Positions 57,159 to 64,000 of a stretch of 64,000 bases of DNA are shown here, piece by piece. The stretch's first letter is position 1. Each line of letters begins with the position of its first letter. This stretch comes from Brachybacterium aquaticum. Lineage in GTDB: Bacteria; Actinomycetota; Actinomycetes; Actinomycetales; Dermabacteraceae. Location: NCBI RefSeq assembly GCF_014204755.1, contig NZ_JACHLZ010000001.1, forward strand, positions 1,488,001 to 1,552,000, given 5' to 3'. Made by a program: the position numbers and the translations under genes. The notes under the pieces are model-generated. The model was not told the DNA's origin, made no database searches, and saw only the letters and a program-made list of their open reading frames with translations.

Positions 57159-58519
57159 CGGGTCTCCTCCGGGGTCTCGGGCGAGGTGCTGCGGGCGAGG
57201 TCCCGCAGGGCGCCGAGGTCGGCGCGGGCGGGGTCGTCGCCGACGAGGCCGAACCAGCGCGAGGCGGTGTCCACGTCCTTGTCGCCGCGGCCGGAGAGGC
57301 TGACGACGATGACGGCGCCCTCCCCCAGCTCGCGGCCCAGCTCGAGCGCTCCGGCCAGGGCGTGCGCGGACTCGATGGCGGGCATGATGCCCTCGGTCAT
57401 CGACAGCAGCGCGAAGGCGTCCATGGCGGGGCCGTCATCGATCGCGCGGTACTCGGCGCGGCCGGTGTCCGCCAGCCATGCGTGCTCGGGGCCGACGCTG
57501 GGATAGTCCAGGCCTGCGGAGACGGAGTGGGAGGGGATGGTCTGGCCGTCCTCGTCCTGCATGACGAAGCTGCGGGCGCCGTGGAGCACGCCGGGGGAGC
57601 CGCCGGTGATGGTGGCGGAGTGGCGGCCGGTGGAGATGCCGTCGCCGCCGGCCTCGCAGCCCAGCAGCCGCACCTCGGGATCGTCGAGGAAGGCGTGGAA
57701 GATGCCCATGGCGTTGGAGCCGCCGCCCACGCAGGCGACGACCGCGTCGGGCAGGCGGCCCACCCGCTCGAGGGTCTGGGCGCGGGCCTCCTCGCCGATC
57801 ACGCGGTGGAAGTCGCGGACCATGGCCGGGAAGGGGTGGGGGCCGGCGACGGTGCCGAGGAGGTAGTGGGTGGTCTCCACGTTCGCGACCCAGTCGCGGA
57901 AGGCCTCGTTGATCGCGTCCTTGAGGGTGCGCGAGCCCTGCTCCACGGCGACCACCTCGGCGCCGAGCAGGCGCATGCGGGCGACGTTCAGGGCCTGGCG
58001 CTCGGTGTCCTCGGCGCCCATGTAGATGGTGCAGTCCAGGCCGAACAGGGCTGCGGCGGTGGCGGTGGCGACGCCGTGCTGGCCCGCGCCGGTCTCGGCG
58101 ATCAGGCGCTTCTTGCCCATGCGCCGGGTCAGAAGTGCCTGGCCGAGGACGTTGTTGATCTTGTGGGAGCCGGTGTGGTTGAGGTCCTCGCGCTTGAGGA
58201 GGATGCGGGCGCCGCCGGCGAGCTGCGAGAAGCGAGGCGCCTCGGAGAGCAGGGAGGGGCGCCCGGTGTAGTCGGCGGCGAGGGCGCGCAGCTCGGCGAC
58301 GAACTCGGGCTCGATGATCGCCTTCTCGTACACCTCGGTGAGCTCGTCGAGCGCCGGGACGAGCGCCTCGGGCAGGAAGCGCCCGCCGAACTCGCCGAAG
58401 TAGGGCCCGGCCGCGGAGCGCAGCGCGGTGGAGGGTCGGGTGAGGTCCAGGACGACGGGCTCGCCGGCGGGGCTCGTCGCGCGCAGGGCGCTGTCCTGGG
58501 GGGTGTCGGGGCTGCTCAT
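57155..58519 (-). CDS. trpB: Tryptophan synthase beta chain
   Basis: PLP enzyme joining indole and serine (454 aa). The PLP lysine is in [52 protein letters not shown] and the phosphate loop [14 protein letters not shown] are intact, as is [19 protein letters not shown]. The length matches TrpB1 plus a ~35-residue N-terminal extension and C-terminal tail. ATG overlaps the trpC stop by 4 nt. Confidence 0.97.
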   Translation of the reverse strand: MSSPDTPQDSALRATSPAGEPVVLDLTRPSTALRSAAGPYFGEFGGRFLPEALVPALDELTEVYEKAIIEPEFVAELRALAADYTGRPSLLSEAPRFSQLAGGARILLKREDLNHTGSHKINNVLGQALLTRRMGKKRLIAETGAGQHGVATATAAALFGLDCTIYMGAEDTERQALNVARMRLLGAEVVAVEQGSRTLKDAINEAFRDWVANVETTHYLLGTVAGPHPFPAMVRDFHRVIGEEARAQTLERVGRLPDAVVACVGGGSNAMGIFHAFLDDPEVRLLGCEAGGDGISTGRHSATITGGSPGVLHGARSFVMQDEDGQTIPSHSVSAGLDYPSVGPEHAWLADTGRAEYRAIDDGPAMDAFALLSMTEGIMPAIESAHALAGALELGRELGEGAVIVVSLSGRGDKDVDTASRWFGLVGDDPARADLGALRDLARSTSPETPEETR

Positions 58520-59349
58520 GCCTGAGCTCCTTCCGGGGCGGGGCGGCCGCGGCGCGCGACCTGGCGGAACGAGGCGACCGCGGCGGCGGGATCGCCCGAG
58601 GTGACCAGGGCCTCGCCGACCAGCACGGCGTCGGCGCCGGCGGCGGCGTAGGCCTCCACATCGGCGACGCCGAGCACGGCGGACTCGCCGATCCCGAGGG
58701 GCCCGGCGGGGATGCTCCGCAGCAGGGCGGCGGCGCGGTCGAGGTCGACGGTGAGGTCCTTGAGGTTGCGGGCGTTGACGCCGATGATGTCGGCGCCGAG
58801 GTCCAGGGCCCGTGCGAGCTCGTCCTCGGTGTGGGTCTCGACCAGGGCCTGCATGCCGAGCTCGCCGATGAGGGCGTGCAGATCCCGCAGCTGGGAGTCC
58901 TCGAGGGCCGCGACGATCAGCAGCACGAGGTCGGCGCCGTGGGCGCGGGCCTCGAGGACCTGGTAGGGCTCGACGACGAAGTCCTTGCGCAGCACGGGCA
59001 CGTCGACCCGGGCGCGCACGGCGTCGAGATCGGCGAGAGTGCCGCGGAACCGGCGCTGCTCGGTGAGGACGCTGATGGCACAGGCGCCGGAGTCGGCGTA
59101 GGCGGCGGCCAGCTCCGCGGGCTCGGGGATCTCGGCCAGCGCCCCCTTGGAGGGGCTGGAGCGCTTCACCTCGGCGATCAGTCCCATGGTGCTGCCGTCG
59201 CCGGCCAGGTGGGCGCGGGCGTCGAGAGCGGGGGCGGCCTCGCGGGCGAGGCGCTCGATCTCGGCGTCGGGCACGGCGGCGCGGCGGGGCGCGAGGTCCT
59301 CGCGCACGCCGACGATGATGTCGTCGAGGACGGTTCCGGTGGTGGTCAC
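58516..59349 (-). CDS. trpC: Indole-3-glycerol phosphate synthase
   Basis: Closes the indole ring (277 aa). The barrel shows [15 protein letters not shown] (catalytic Lys/Glu), [58 protein letters not shown] and [11 protein letters not shown] start at 59349. No phosphoribosylanthranilate isomerase domain is fused, as usual in actinobacteria where PriA fills that role. Confidence 0.96.
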   Translation of the reverse strand: MTTTGTVLDDIIVGVREDLAPRRAAVPDAEIERLAREAAPALDARAHLAGDGSTMGLIAEVKRSSPSKGALAEIPEPAELAAAYADSGACAISVLTEQRRFRGTLADLDAVRARVDVPVLRKDFVVEPYQVLEARAHGADLVLLIVAALEDSQLRDLHALIGELGMQALVETHTEDELARALDLGADIIGVNARNLKDLTVDLDRAAALLRSIPAGPLGIGESAVLGVADVEAYAAAGADAVLVGEALVTSGDPAAAVASFRQVARRGRPAPEGAQA

Positions 59350-59422
59350 TCGGTCTCCTGCGGATAGGGCGGGACCGCGACGGGCGCGGGTCCCGCGGTG
59401 TTCGACGGGCTGAGCGGCGGGC

Positions 59423-59893
59423 TCAGGCGCCGACGTACGAGATGGGGGCCAGGAACCAGAAGGCGGGAAGGTTCCTCAGCACCCCGAAGAGCACGGCGAT
59501 CCCGACCATGACCAGCAGCGCGGTGCGCGAGGGCATCAGGTCGGTGCGCAGTCCGCGCACCCGCCGGACGGTCCACATCGCCAGTCCGGCGGCGATCAGC
59601 GGCAGGGACAGGACCAGCAGCGCATTGCTGCGCAGGGCCAGGAGCAGGTCCCCGGCGAGCAGGGAGTGCACCGCACGGATCGCGCCGCAGCCCGGGCAGT
59701 CCAGCCCGGTCAGCTGGTGCACGATGCACAGGGGGATGTGGGTGCGGAAGGGGTCGAAGACCAGCTGCACGCCGACGGCCAGGGCGAGCCCGGCGCCGAC
59801 GATTCCCAGCGGCAGCAGGAGGCGGCGCGCCCCGCGGGGGGCGGGGGCGCCGGGCGCGGCCCGGCCCGGCCGCTCCTGTGCCGCGGTGGTCAC
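59423..59893 (-). CDS. DUF2752 membrane protein in the trp operon
   Basis: Protein of 156 residues with the DUF2752 core: [20 protein letters not shown] followed by [18 protein letters not shown], the CPGCG motif being characteristic. Three or four hydrophobic helices (~26-46, ~90-110, ~125-145). Such genes lie between trpE and trpC in many actinobacteria; function unknown. GTG overlaps the upstream stop by 4 nt. Confidence 0.85.
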   Translation of the reverse strand: MTTAAQERPGRAAPGAPAPRGARRLLLPLGIVGAGLALAVGVQLVFDPFRTHIPLCIVHQLTGLDCPGCGAIRAVHSLLAGDLLLALRSNALLVLSLPLIAAGLAMWTVRRVRGLRTDLMPSRTALLVMVGIAVLFGVLRNLPAFWFLAPISYVGA

Positions 59894-60195
59894 CGGGCGT
59901 CGGCCTCGGCGACCTGCACGGCGGGGGCCTCGTGGGTGCGGGCGGCGGGCCCGGTCACGGGGTGGCCGTAGTGCTTGGGCTGGCCGAGGCCGGCCGCGGA
60001 GAGCACGATGCCGGCGATGATCGCGAGGGCGACGATCGCCGCTCCCACCCAGATCAGCACGGACAGGTCCGGCAGGATCATCCCGGCGGCGAGGACGACG
60101 GACCCGAGGACGATGCCGAGGTTCATGGTCCAGCTCGCGACGGTCTTGCCCTCGTTGTGGTGGGGCGGCGGCGGCACGACGTAGGTCTTCGGCAT
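59890..60195 (-). CDS. Small trp-operon membrane protein (HGxxPAAW family)
   Basis: Protein of 101 residues beginning MPKTYVVPPPPHHNEGKTVA; the HNEGKTVASW stretch corresponds to the HGxxPAAW motif of this family but is diverged. Two hydrophobic helices follow (~28-48 and ~53-74), then a short hydrophilic tail. ATG at 60195 follows GGAGAAGGACC. The family is found only in actinobacterial trp operons and has no known function. Confidence 0.82.
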   Translation of the reverse strand: MPKTYVVPPPPHHNEGKTVASWTMNLGIVLGSVVLAAGMILPDLSVLIWVGAAIVALAIIAGIVLSAAGLGQPKHYGHPVTGPAARTHEAPAVQVAEADAR

Positions 60196-60277
60196 GGTCC
60201 TTCTCCAGTTCAGGGTCCCGGTCAGGGCCATTGTGCCACGTCGCGCCGGTTCGAGCCGTGCGGGTCCGTGAGCCGTG

Positions 60278-60910
60278 TCAGCGCTTCGGGTCCTCGCCGG
60301 TGCGGGCGTCGGGGCGGCCGTCGGACCCCTCGTCATGGTCCTCCCCCGCGACCGACGGGTCCTCGCCGCGGCTGAGCGCGTCCCAGGCGGCGGCGGGGTC
60401 GTCGGCCGGATCGGCCGTCGCGGCGACGGCGGCGCTGCGGTAGCGGGTGCCCACGGGCCAGGCGCGGCCCGCGACCAGCACGAGCACGCCCACGAGGGCG
60501 AGGGCCGCGGCGGGGACGAGCGCGATGAGGGGCCAGGCGGTCGCGTCGGCCGCGATCTCGCCGCCGGAGACCCCGGTGGCCTCGACGACCGCGCCGCGAG
60601 CGGCCGCCGCCGGATCCCGCACCGCGCCGAGGGATGCGACGGCGGCGGCGACGCCGGCCAGGACCATCACCGGGCCGGTGAGGAATCGCACCCAGGCCGA
60701 GGACAGCGAGGTCGCCAGCGCCGCCGCGAGGCCCGCGAGGGCGAGGGCGAGCACGGCCGGTGCCGCGTCGGAGCCGGTGACCGAGACCTGCTGGGCGGTG
60801 CCGGCAAGGTCCGGGGCGCTCGCCTGCACCCAGGGGGTGCGGGTCGCGCCGGCGAGCAGCCCGGCGGCGACGAGGCCGGCGAGGACGGCGGTGCTGCGCT
60901 TCAGCCTCAT
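60278..60910 (-). CDS. Trp biosynthesis-associated membrane protein (TIGR02234-type)
   Basis: Protein of 210 residues with four predicted helices (~8-22, ~50-66, ~77-95, ~125-147), starting [17 protein letters not shown] and containing GATRTPWVQA after helix one, the pattern of the actinobacterial trp-operon membrane protein. The C-terminal ~55 residues are acidic. ATG overlaps the trpE stop by 4 nt. Role unknown; transport or sensing of an aromatic compound has been guessed. Confidence 0.85.
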   Translation of the reverse strand: MRLKRSTAVLAGLVAAGLLAGATRTPWVQASAPDLAGTAQQVSVTGSDAAPAVLALALAGLAAALATSLSSAWVRFLTGPVMVLAGVAAAVASLGAVRDPAAAARGAVVEATGVSGGEIAADATAWPLIALVPAAALALVGVLVLVAGRAWPVGTRYRSAAVAATADPADDPAAAWDALSRGEDPSVAGEDHDEGSDGRPDARTGEDPKR

Positions 60911-62502
60911 GCGCGGCGCAGCGTGTCCGCCGAGGCGGCGGCGCGGAGGGCGGCGGCGGCCTTGGACTGGGACTCGCGGTGCTCCATGGTGGCGTCGGAG
61001 TCGGCGACCACTCCCCCGCCGGCCTGGACGTGGGCGGTGCCGTCCTTGAGCACGGCGGTGCGGATGGCGATGGCCATGTCCATGTCGCCGGCGAAGTCGA
61101 CGTAGCCGACGGTCCCGCCGTACACCCCGCGCCGCACCGGCTCGAGCCGGTCGATGATCCGCATGGCGGAGGGCTTCGGCGCCCCGGAGAGGGTGCCGGC
61201 CGGGAAGGTGGCGCGCAGCGCGTCGTAGGCGATCGCGTCGTCGCGCAGGTGCCCGGTGACGGTCGAGACGATGTGCTGGATGTGGGAGAACCGCTCGATG
61301 TGCATGAAGTCCCGCACCACCACGGTGCCGGGCTCGCAGAACTTCTGCAGGTCGTTGCGGGCGAGGTCCACGAGCATGAGGTGCTCGGAGCGTTCCTTGG
61401 GGTCGGCGAGCAGCGTCGCGGCGAGCTGCTCGTCCTCCTCCGGGGTGGCGCCGCGGGGGCGGGAGCCGGCGATCGGGTGGGTGGTCGCGGTGGTGCCGCG
61501 CACGGTCACCAGCGACTCGGGGCTCGCCCCGACCACGTCGATCGGTGCGCCGTCCGCGTCGACCGTGCGCAGCAGGTACATGTAGGGGCTCGGGTTCATA
61601 CGACGCAGCACCCGGTACACGTCCAGCGGATGCGCCGCGGTGGGCAGCGAGAAGCGCTGGGAGGGGACGACCTGGAAGATCTCGCCGTCCACGATGTCGC
61701 GCACCGCCTCAGCGACCGCCCTCTCGTACTCGAGCTGGGTGGTGCGAGCCTTCGGCGTCAGCTCCGTGACCGCGTCGTAGACGACGGGCCCGCTGTCCAC
61801 CGGGGTGCGCAGACGCTCGCGCAGCCGGTCCAGGCGCGCGAGGGCGTCGTCGTAGGCGGCGTCGACCCCGTCGTCGGTGGCGTTGAGGTTCAGGGCGTTG
61901 GCGACGAGCACGACGGTCGAGTCGTGGGCGTCGTGGACGACCACGTCCTGCGCGAGGAGCATCGACACGTCCGGCAGGCCGATCTCGTCGGGCGGGGCGG
62001 CGTCGAGCTTCTCCCAGTAGCGCACCGCGTCGTAGGCGATGTAGCCGACCATCCCGCCGGTGAAGGGCGGCAGGTGCTCCTGGCGGGCGGCGCGGAAGGC
62101 GCTGGTGATCTCGCGCAGCGCCTCGACCGGGGTGCCGGTGGTGGGGATGCCGGCGGGTACGTCGCCGTGCCAGTGGACCTGGCCGTCGCGCTCGGTGAGC
62201 ACAGCGCGGGCGCTCGTGCCGATGATCGAGAAGCGGGAGGTCTCCCCCTCCCCGGCGGACTCGAGCAGGAAGGTGCCGCGGCCGTCGCCGTCCGCGGTGA
62301 GGCGGCGGTAGAGGGACACGGGCGTGTCCTCGTCGGCGAGCAGGCGCACGGAGACGGGGACGACGCGCTGGCGCGCGGCGAGGGCGCGGAAGGTCTCGCG
62401 GTCCGGGGTGACGCGGCCGAGCGCAGCGCCCTCGCGACCGCCCACCTGCTCGGGGTAGGCCTCGGTGCGGGAGTCCTGGGGGTCCTGGGGGAGGTCGGTC
62501 AT
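60907..62502 (-). CDS. trpE: Anthranilate synthase component I
   Basis: Converts chorismate and ammonia/glutamine to anthranilate (531 aa). The tryptophan feedback site is seen as [18 protein letters not shown]; the chorismate-binding domain has [61 protein letters not shown] and [15 protein letters not shown]. These fit TrpE rather than PabB, as does the operon. No trpG lies within the window. ATG overlaps the hisI stop by 4 nt. Confidence 0.95.
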   Translation of the reverse strand: MTDLPQDPQDSRTEAYPEQVGGREGAALGRVTPDRETFRALAARQRVVPVSVRLLADEDTPVSLYRRLTADGDGRGTFLLESAGEGETSRFSIIGTSARAVLTERDGQVHWHGDVPAGIPTTGTPVEALREITSAFRAARQEHLPPFTGGMVGYIAYDAVRYWEKLDAAPPDEIGLPDVSMLLAQDVVVHDAHDSTVVLVANALNLNATDDGVDAAYDDALARLDRLRERLRTPVDSGPVVYDAVTELTPKARTTQLEYERAVAEAVRDIVDGEIFQVVPSQRFSLPTAAHPLDVYRVLRRMNPSPYMYLLRTVDADGAPIDVVGASPESLVTVRGTTATTHPIAGSRPRGATPEEDEQLAATLLADPKERSEHLMLVDLARNDLQKFCEPGTVVVRDFMHIERFSHIQHIVSTVTGHLRDDAIAYDALRATFPAGTLSGAPKPSAMRIIDRLEPVRRGVYGGTVGYVDFAGDMDMAIAIRTAVLKDGTAHVQAGGGVVADSDATMEHRESQSKAAAALRAAASADTLRRA

Positions 62503-62915
62503 GCGGTGCGCTCCGTGGTCTCGAGGACGACGGCGTCGAGCTCGCCGCCGTCGAAGCAGGTGTCGGTGCCGCGGTGGCAGGCCGCGCCGACCTGGTCCAC
62601 GCGGACCAGCAGGGTGTCGCAGTCGCAGTCCAGGGCGACGGAGCGGACCCACTGGACGTGGCCGCTGGTGTCGCCCTTGCGCCAGTACTCCTGCCGGGAG
62701 CGGGACCAGAAGGTCACCCGCCCGGTGGTGAGGGTGCGGTGCAGCGCCTCGTCGTCCATCCAGCCGACCATGAGCACGCGCTCGTCGGTCGCGTCCTGGA
62801 CGACGGCGGCGACAAGGCCCGCGTCGTCGCGCTTCAGGCGCTGGGCGATCTCGGGGTCGAGCCCGGAGGGCGGGACGTCGGCGCCGACGGCCGGGATCGG
62901 GTCGTTCGTGCTCAC
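62499..62915 (-). CDS. hisI: Phosphoribosyl-AMP cyclohydrolase
   Basis: Third step of histidine synthesis (138 aa, monofunctional, without the HisE domain). [35 protein letters not shown] and the metal-binding [16 protein letters not shown] with [10 protein letters not shown] are diagnostic. The GTG overlaps the metK stop and the end overlaps trpE, so the gene is locked between them; hisI-trpE is a common actinobacterial pair. Confidence 0.95.
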   Translation of the reverse strand: MSTNDPIPAVGADVPPSGLDPEIAQRLKRDDAGLVAAVVQDATDERVLMVGWMDDEALHRTLTTGRVTFWSRSRQEYWRKGDTSGHVQWVRSVALDCDCDTLLVRVDQVGAACHRGTDTCFDGGELDAVVLETTERTA

Positions 62916-64000
62916 AGGGCGCGCTCCAGCTCCTCGGCGCGGTCGGTGCGCTCCCACGTGAACTCGGGGAGCTCGCGGCCGAAGTGGCCATGCACGCTGG
63001 TGAGCGCGTAGATGGGGCGCAGCAGGTCGAGGGCGTCGATGAGCGCGGCGGGGCGCAGGTCGAAGACCTTCCGCACCGCGGCGGCGATCTGGTGGGAGGG
63101 GACCTTGCCGGTCCCGAAGGTCTCCACGTACAGGCCCACCGGCTCGGCGACGCCGATGGCGTAGGCGACCTGGACCTCGCAGCGGTCCGCGAGGCCCGCG
63201 GCGACGATGTTCTTGGCCACCCAGCGCATGGCGTAGGCGCCGGAGCGGTCCACCTTGCTGGGGTCCTTGCCGGAGAAGGCGCCGCCGCCGTGGCGGGCCA
63301 TGCCGCCGTAGGTGTCCACGATGATCTTGCGGCCGGTGAGGCCAGCGTCGCCCTTCGGGCCGCCGAGCACGAAGCGGCCAGAGGGGTTGATGTGCAGCTT
63401 CACCGGGGAGGTGTCCAGGCCCAGGGCCTCGAGGTCCTCGAGCACGGGGGCGATGACGACCTTGGAGATCGCAGGCGCCAGCTGGCTGGTGAGGTCCACC
63501 TCCTCGCTGTGCTGGGTGGACACGACGATCGCCTCGACGGTGCGGGCCACGCCGTCCTCGTCGTAGCCGATGGAGACCTGGGTCTTCCCGTCGGGGCGGA
63601 GGTAGGGCAGCACTCCGTCGCGCCGGGCGGTGGAGAGGTTCTGGGTGAGGCGGTGCGCGGCGTGGATCGGCAGCGGCATGAGCTCGGGGGTGTCCTGGCA
63701 GGCGTAGCCGAACATGAGTCCCTGGTCCCCGGCGCCGAGGCGGGAGAAGGCCTCCGCGGCCGCGTCGCCGCGGGCCTCGAAGGAGGTGTCCACGCCCTGG
63801 GCGATGTCCGGGGACTGCGCGCCGATGGAGACCTCGACACCGCAGGAGTCGGCGTCGAAGCCCTTCTCCGAGGAGTCGTAGCCGATGCGGCGGATCACGT
63901 CGCGCACGATCGTGGCGACATCGGAGTAGCCGGAGGTGCGCACCTCGCCGGCCACGTGGACGAGTCCGGTGGTCACCATGGTCTCCACCGCGACGCGCGC
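62912..64000 (-). CDS. metK: S-adenosylmethionine synthetase (5' end missing)
   Basis: The frame is open to the right edge, so about 35-45 N-terminal residues lie outside. Visible signatures: the ATP-binding [16 protein letters not shown], the P-loop-like [19 protein letters not shown] and [13 protein letters not shown], and [18 protein letters not shown]. Makes AdoMet from methionine and ATP. Its stop overlaps the hisI start by 4 nt, which would couple AdoMet synthesis with the his/trp genes in one transcript. Confidence 0.96.
   Translation of the reverse strand, partial: ARVAVETMVTTGLVHVAGEVRTSGYSDVATIVRDVIRRIGYDSSEKGFDADSCGVEVSIGAQSPDIAQGVDTSFEARGDAAAEAFSRLGAGDQGLMFGYACQDTPELMPLPIHAAHRLTQNLSTARRDGVLPYLRPDGKTQVSIGYDEDGVARTVEAIVVSTQHSEEVDLTSQLAPAISKVVIAPVLEDLEALGLDTSPVKLHINPSGRFVLGGPKGDAGLTGRKIIVDTYGGMARHGGGAFSGKDPSKVDRSGAYAMRWVAKNIVAAGLADRCEVQVAYAIGVAEPVGLYVETFGTGKVPSHQIAAAVRKVFDLRPAALIDALDLLRPIYALTSVHGHFGRELPEFTWERTDRAEELERAL

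Overview
The window is a stretch of chromosome from a high-GC actinobacterium. The base composition, the frequent GTG starts (one TTG), the paired rapZ-yvcK-whiA genes, the tkt-tal-zwf-opcA cluster divergent from ctaB, and the trp operon with its small membrane proteins all point to the order Micrococcales. A Brachybacterium-like member of the Dermabacteraceae is my best guess, inferred from gene content and order and not from any search. No prophage, insertion sequence, CRISPR array or rRNA operon is visible; the content is mainly core metabolism and DNA repair.

Layout. 1-2426 (minus): start of a ParA ATPase, xerD and the haem-O gene ctaB. 2742-9486 (plus): pentose-phosphate operon tkt, tal, zwf and a single frame joining OpcA to 6-phosphogluconolactonase. 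9591-9895: a 31-bp tandem repeat array in a convergent gap. 10014-16708 (minus): secG, the lower-glycolysis block tpiA-pgk-gap, then whiA-yvcK-rapZ. 16774-29018: DNA-damage genes: uvrC, uvrA, a LexA-type operator, a metallo-hydrolase coupled to a stand-alone family A polymerase, a pyrimidine-dimer glycosylase, a NUDIX hydrolase and uvrB; a kinase gene here is broken by a stop codon. 29076-35484: coaE, a TRIC-type channel, the shikimate genes aroC-K-B-D and a HAD phosphatase. 35633-42806: rpsA, polA, a thioesterase, a periplasmic-binding lipoprotein and an ANTAR response regulator. 42933: tRNA-Leu(CAA). 43066-47209: a sucrose/fructoside unit (GH32 enzyme, permease with a nonsense codon, LacI regulator). 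47446-56112: pyk, gltD, gltB, lgt. 56271-64000 (minus): trpA, trpB, trpC, three small trp-associated membrane proteins, trpE, hisI and metK (cut by the window end).

How the genes work together. Glucose-6-phosphate is oxidised by Zwf with its OpcA partner and the lactone hydrolysed by the fused 6PGL, with Tkt and Tal returning carbon to TpiA, Gap, Pgk and Pyk. Erythrose-4-phosphate and PEP feed the shikimate genes and then tryptophan. UvrA, UvrB and UvrC form the excision-repair excinuclease; a CGAAC-N4-GTTCG palindrome between uvrA and the hydrolase/polymerase pair suggests both sides are SOS-controlled from back-to-back, apparently leaderless promoters.

Items most worth a second look are the OpcA-6PGL fusion, the 31-bp array with a palindromic core every three helical turns, the bidirectional SOS operator, the RapZ with a degenerate P-loop, the nonsense codon in the sugar permease, twin hairpins before the ANTAR regulator, and recurrent CGGCCGACGGGG arrays in intergenic DNA.
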